Shown here: positions 62,417-64,000 of the stretch, piece by piece
Position numbering within the stretch: the first letter of the stretch is position 1
How the letters are laid out: each line of letters opens with the position of its first letter
Made by a program: the position numbers and the translations under genes
The notes under the pieces: generated by a model
What the model was told of the DNA's origin: nothing
Seen by the model: only the letters and a program-made list of their open reading frames with translations
Database searches by the model: none
NCBI GenBank assembly: GCA_949751835.1
Contig: CATKHK010000086.1
Location: 1-64,000 of the forward strand
DNA length: 64,000 nucleotides
Source of the DNA: Blepharisma japonicum
Lineage: Eukaryota; Ciliophora; Heterotrichea; Heterotrichida; Blepharismidae
Direction of reading: 5' to 3'

Positions 62417-64000
62417 TTACTTTAGGTTGATAAAATATGATTTAACAGTTCTTTTGATTGTGTCTACTTCAACTTCTTTATTAAAAGTAAAATTAAACAT
62501 ACCTGGCTTATAGTTCTCAATGATTTCCTTAGTTACTTCGCTGACGTTTATCGACCCAGCTACTCCGTTGCTTTCCATTTTATTAGCAACTAGCACATCA
62601 TCTCCATAAATATCATACCTGACAATATTAGTTCCTGCAATCCCACCAATTATTTTCCCAGTGTGTATTCCTATTCTCATCCCAAGTGTTAAAAATAACT
62701 CATCATTGACGATACCTATGATTTCTTGTAAAGACTGTGCGAAATTTATCATATTCAAACATTCATTAGCTGGATCTCGGTTGTCATTTCCCATAAGCCC
62801 AATTGCGACGTAGCAATCTCCGATTGTGTGAACTTTGTAAACGTTATTTTCAACGCATTTTTTATCGAACCTGGAGTACATTTCTGAAAGCATTCCAACC
62901 ACTTCAGAAGCGTTATGGCTAGAAGATCATGCAGTAAATCCTACAATATCAGCGTATAAAATAGTAACATCAGTAAACGTATCAGTATTTGCGACTTCTT
63001 CTTTTAAATTATGATATACATGCGGAGGCATCATTTGTGTCAGCAAATCCTCTGTCTTTCTGAGCTCATTATTCGCATACTCTTCTAACGTATAAAAAAT
63101 CCTTAAATCTTTCTCTCTTGAATAAGTTGTGCATATAATAATTGTCACAAATGATATAGAAAATAATGCATGATGCCGAAGATAATTCACGTCAATTGCG
63201 ATAAGAGAAATCACATAAAACAATGACAAAACGATGGAAAAAAGGAAGGTGCTTTTGAAGAACATAAAAGAGCATTGGCTTGAAATTAAAAGCATGAAAA
63301 GGATATAGATTTCTTTAATTATTTCTGAAGAAGGCTCATTTAAAGCAATATTTGTAACTATGCTTCAAATTAATGAAAGAATATAGCAAATCTCAAGAGT
63401 CCATGCATAAATTTTGCTATTATGAAATTTATGTAAAAACGCTAGCAGAGAACCATATACAAAAGCCTCAACAAGGTAAAAAGCAAGATCAAGATGAGCT
63501 CTCATCCCAGCATTTCCAAATCATGCTAAATGAATAATTTCAATGATAGCCATGAACGCATTGCATATAACAAAGCATAGAAGCCCATAAAATAAAATAG
63601 AATGGTTGCTTTCAATCATATGCTCTCGAATTTCTTTTTCTTTCTCATCTTCATAGAACATAGTGCTAAATATTTTTATAGGCTCAATTACTTTGGTTTC
63701 AGTCCTAACAAAAAGATCGGTTGCATCCATAGCTTCGATAAATTCAGGCATTACTGATGATTGTTTTCTGGCTGCGCTCAATGGGGTAAAGCATTTAAAC
63801 TCGCTAGAGCTTCTCTTAATGATGCATGCACTTGACCCTGCATTGCTAAGCTTTTTTACAGGAATTGTCAAGTTATTTCTAGCTCTGCTTCTTGGTCTAG
63901 AACTAACTGCTTCTCCAAGCTTTACATGAAAAGTCTTCATATCTCCTTTGCCCTTGGCTTTTACAGTTTGTTTGCTGAATTGCAGGCCATTCCTTTCATC
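62417..64000 (-). CDS. Double-domain class III nucleotide cyclase, C-terminal part
   Basis: This is open to the right edge; 527 residues are visible. The first residues, VKAKGKGDMKTFHVKLGE, match the end of a class III cyclase domain (the V-x-GKG-M-TY motif). A linker and about six membrane spans follow (about 140-330). A second cyclase domain contains VTILYADIVGFTAWSS, VHTIGDCYVAIGLMG, and RYDIYGDDVLVANKMES. Its metal-binding Asp residues are present and it resembles the mammalian C1 domain. Ciliate and apicomplexan guanylyl cyclases have this swapped order behind a P-type ATPase-like domain, so that is the best guess. Several TGA codons are Trp. Confidence 0.88.

Overview
The window looks like macronuclear DNA of a heterotrich ciliate that reads UGA as tryptophan, most likely Blepharisma or a close relative. 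Three things point there. In-frame TGA falls on conserved tryptophans in calcineurin A, UCHL5, P2X, NME7 and many other genes, and no gene ends in TGA (nearly all end in TAA, two in TAG). The introns are tiny: ten of 15 nt and one of 16 nt, all GTA...TAG, with an A at position 10. Genes are packed at about 44 in 64 kb, with AT-rich spacers. Stentor shares the intron type but uses the standard code.

Layout. 1-97: the 3' end of large-subunit rRNA. 0.6-8.5 kb: a B-box/MORN protein, calcineurin A, a possible PCNA-like relic and three unknown proteins. 9-13.7 kb: a Cid1-type nucleotidyltransferase, the spliceosome protein Cwc21/SRRM2, an O-phosphoseryl-tRNA(Sec) kinase and a twin CX9C protein. 14-21.3 kb: IFT46, a cyclic-nucleotide-type K+ channel, phosphocholine cytidylyltransferase and a sulfatase-like DUF229 membrane protein. 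21.7-26.8 kb: a PHD protein, an ankyrin protein, an unknown, LYRM7 and Noc1/CEBPZ. 27-35.6 kb: a 1,492-residue coiled-coil protein, a CFAP119-like protein, Sec24 and UCHL5. 36.6-44.3 kb: PP2C, a P2X receptor, an IQ/MORN protein, a LYR-like protein, CAF-1 p60 and TMEM135. 44.8-55.4 kb: an inverted pair of coiled-coil paralogues, an RluA pseudouridine synthase, an ArfGAP-like protein, PP2C, NME7, an aldehyde dehydrogenase and a zinc-finger protein. 55.7-64 kb: coiled-coil proteins, a pseudokinase CDPK facing an active CDPK, and the C-terminal part of a double-domain class III cyclase that runs off the right edge.

Two themes recur. One is cilia (IFT46, NME7, CFAP119-like, MORN proteins). The other is Ca2+, cyclic-nucleotide and phosphorylation signalling (calcineurin, two CDPKs, two PP2Cs, cyclase, CNBD channel, P2X). 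Seven proteins begin Met-Gly in a likely N-myristoylation context, which would place much of this signalling on membranes. I saw no tRNA, CRISPR, transposon or virus-like element.

Coordinates of spliced genes span their introns. Where only a non-ATG codon opened an extended frame, the first in-frame ATG was chosen.
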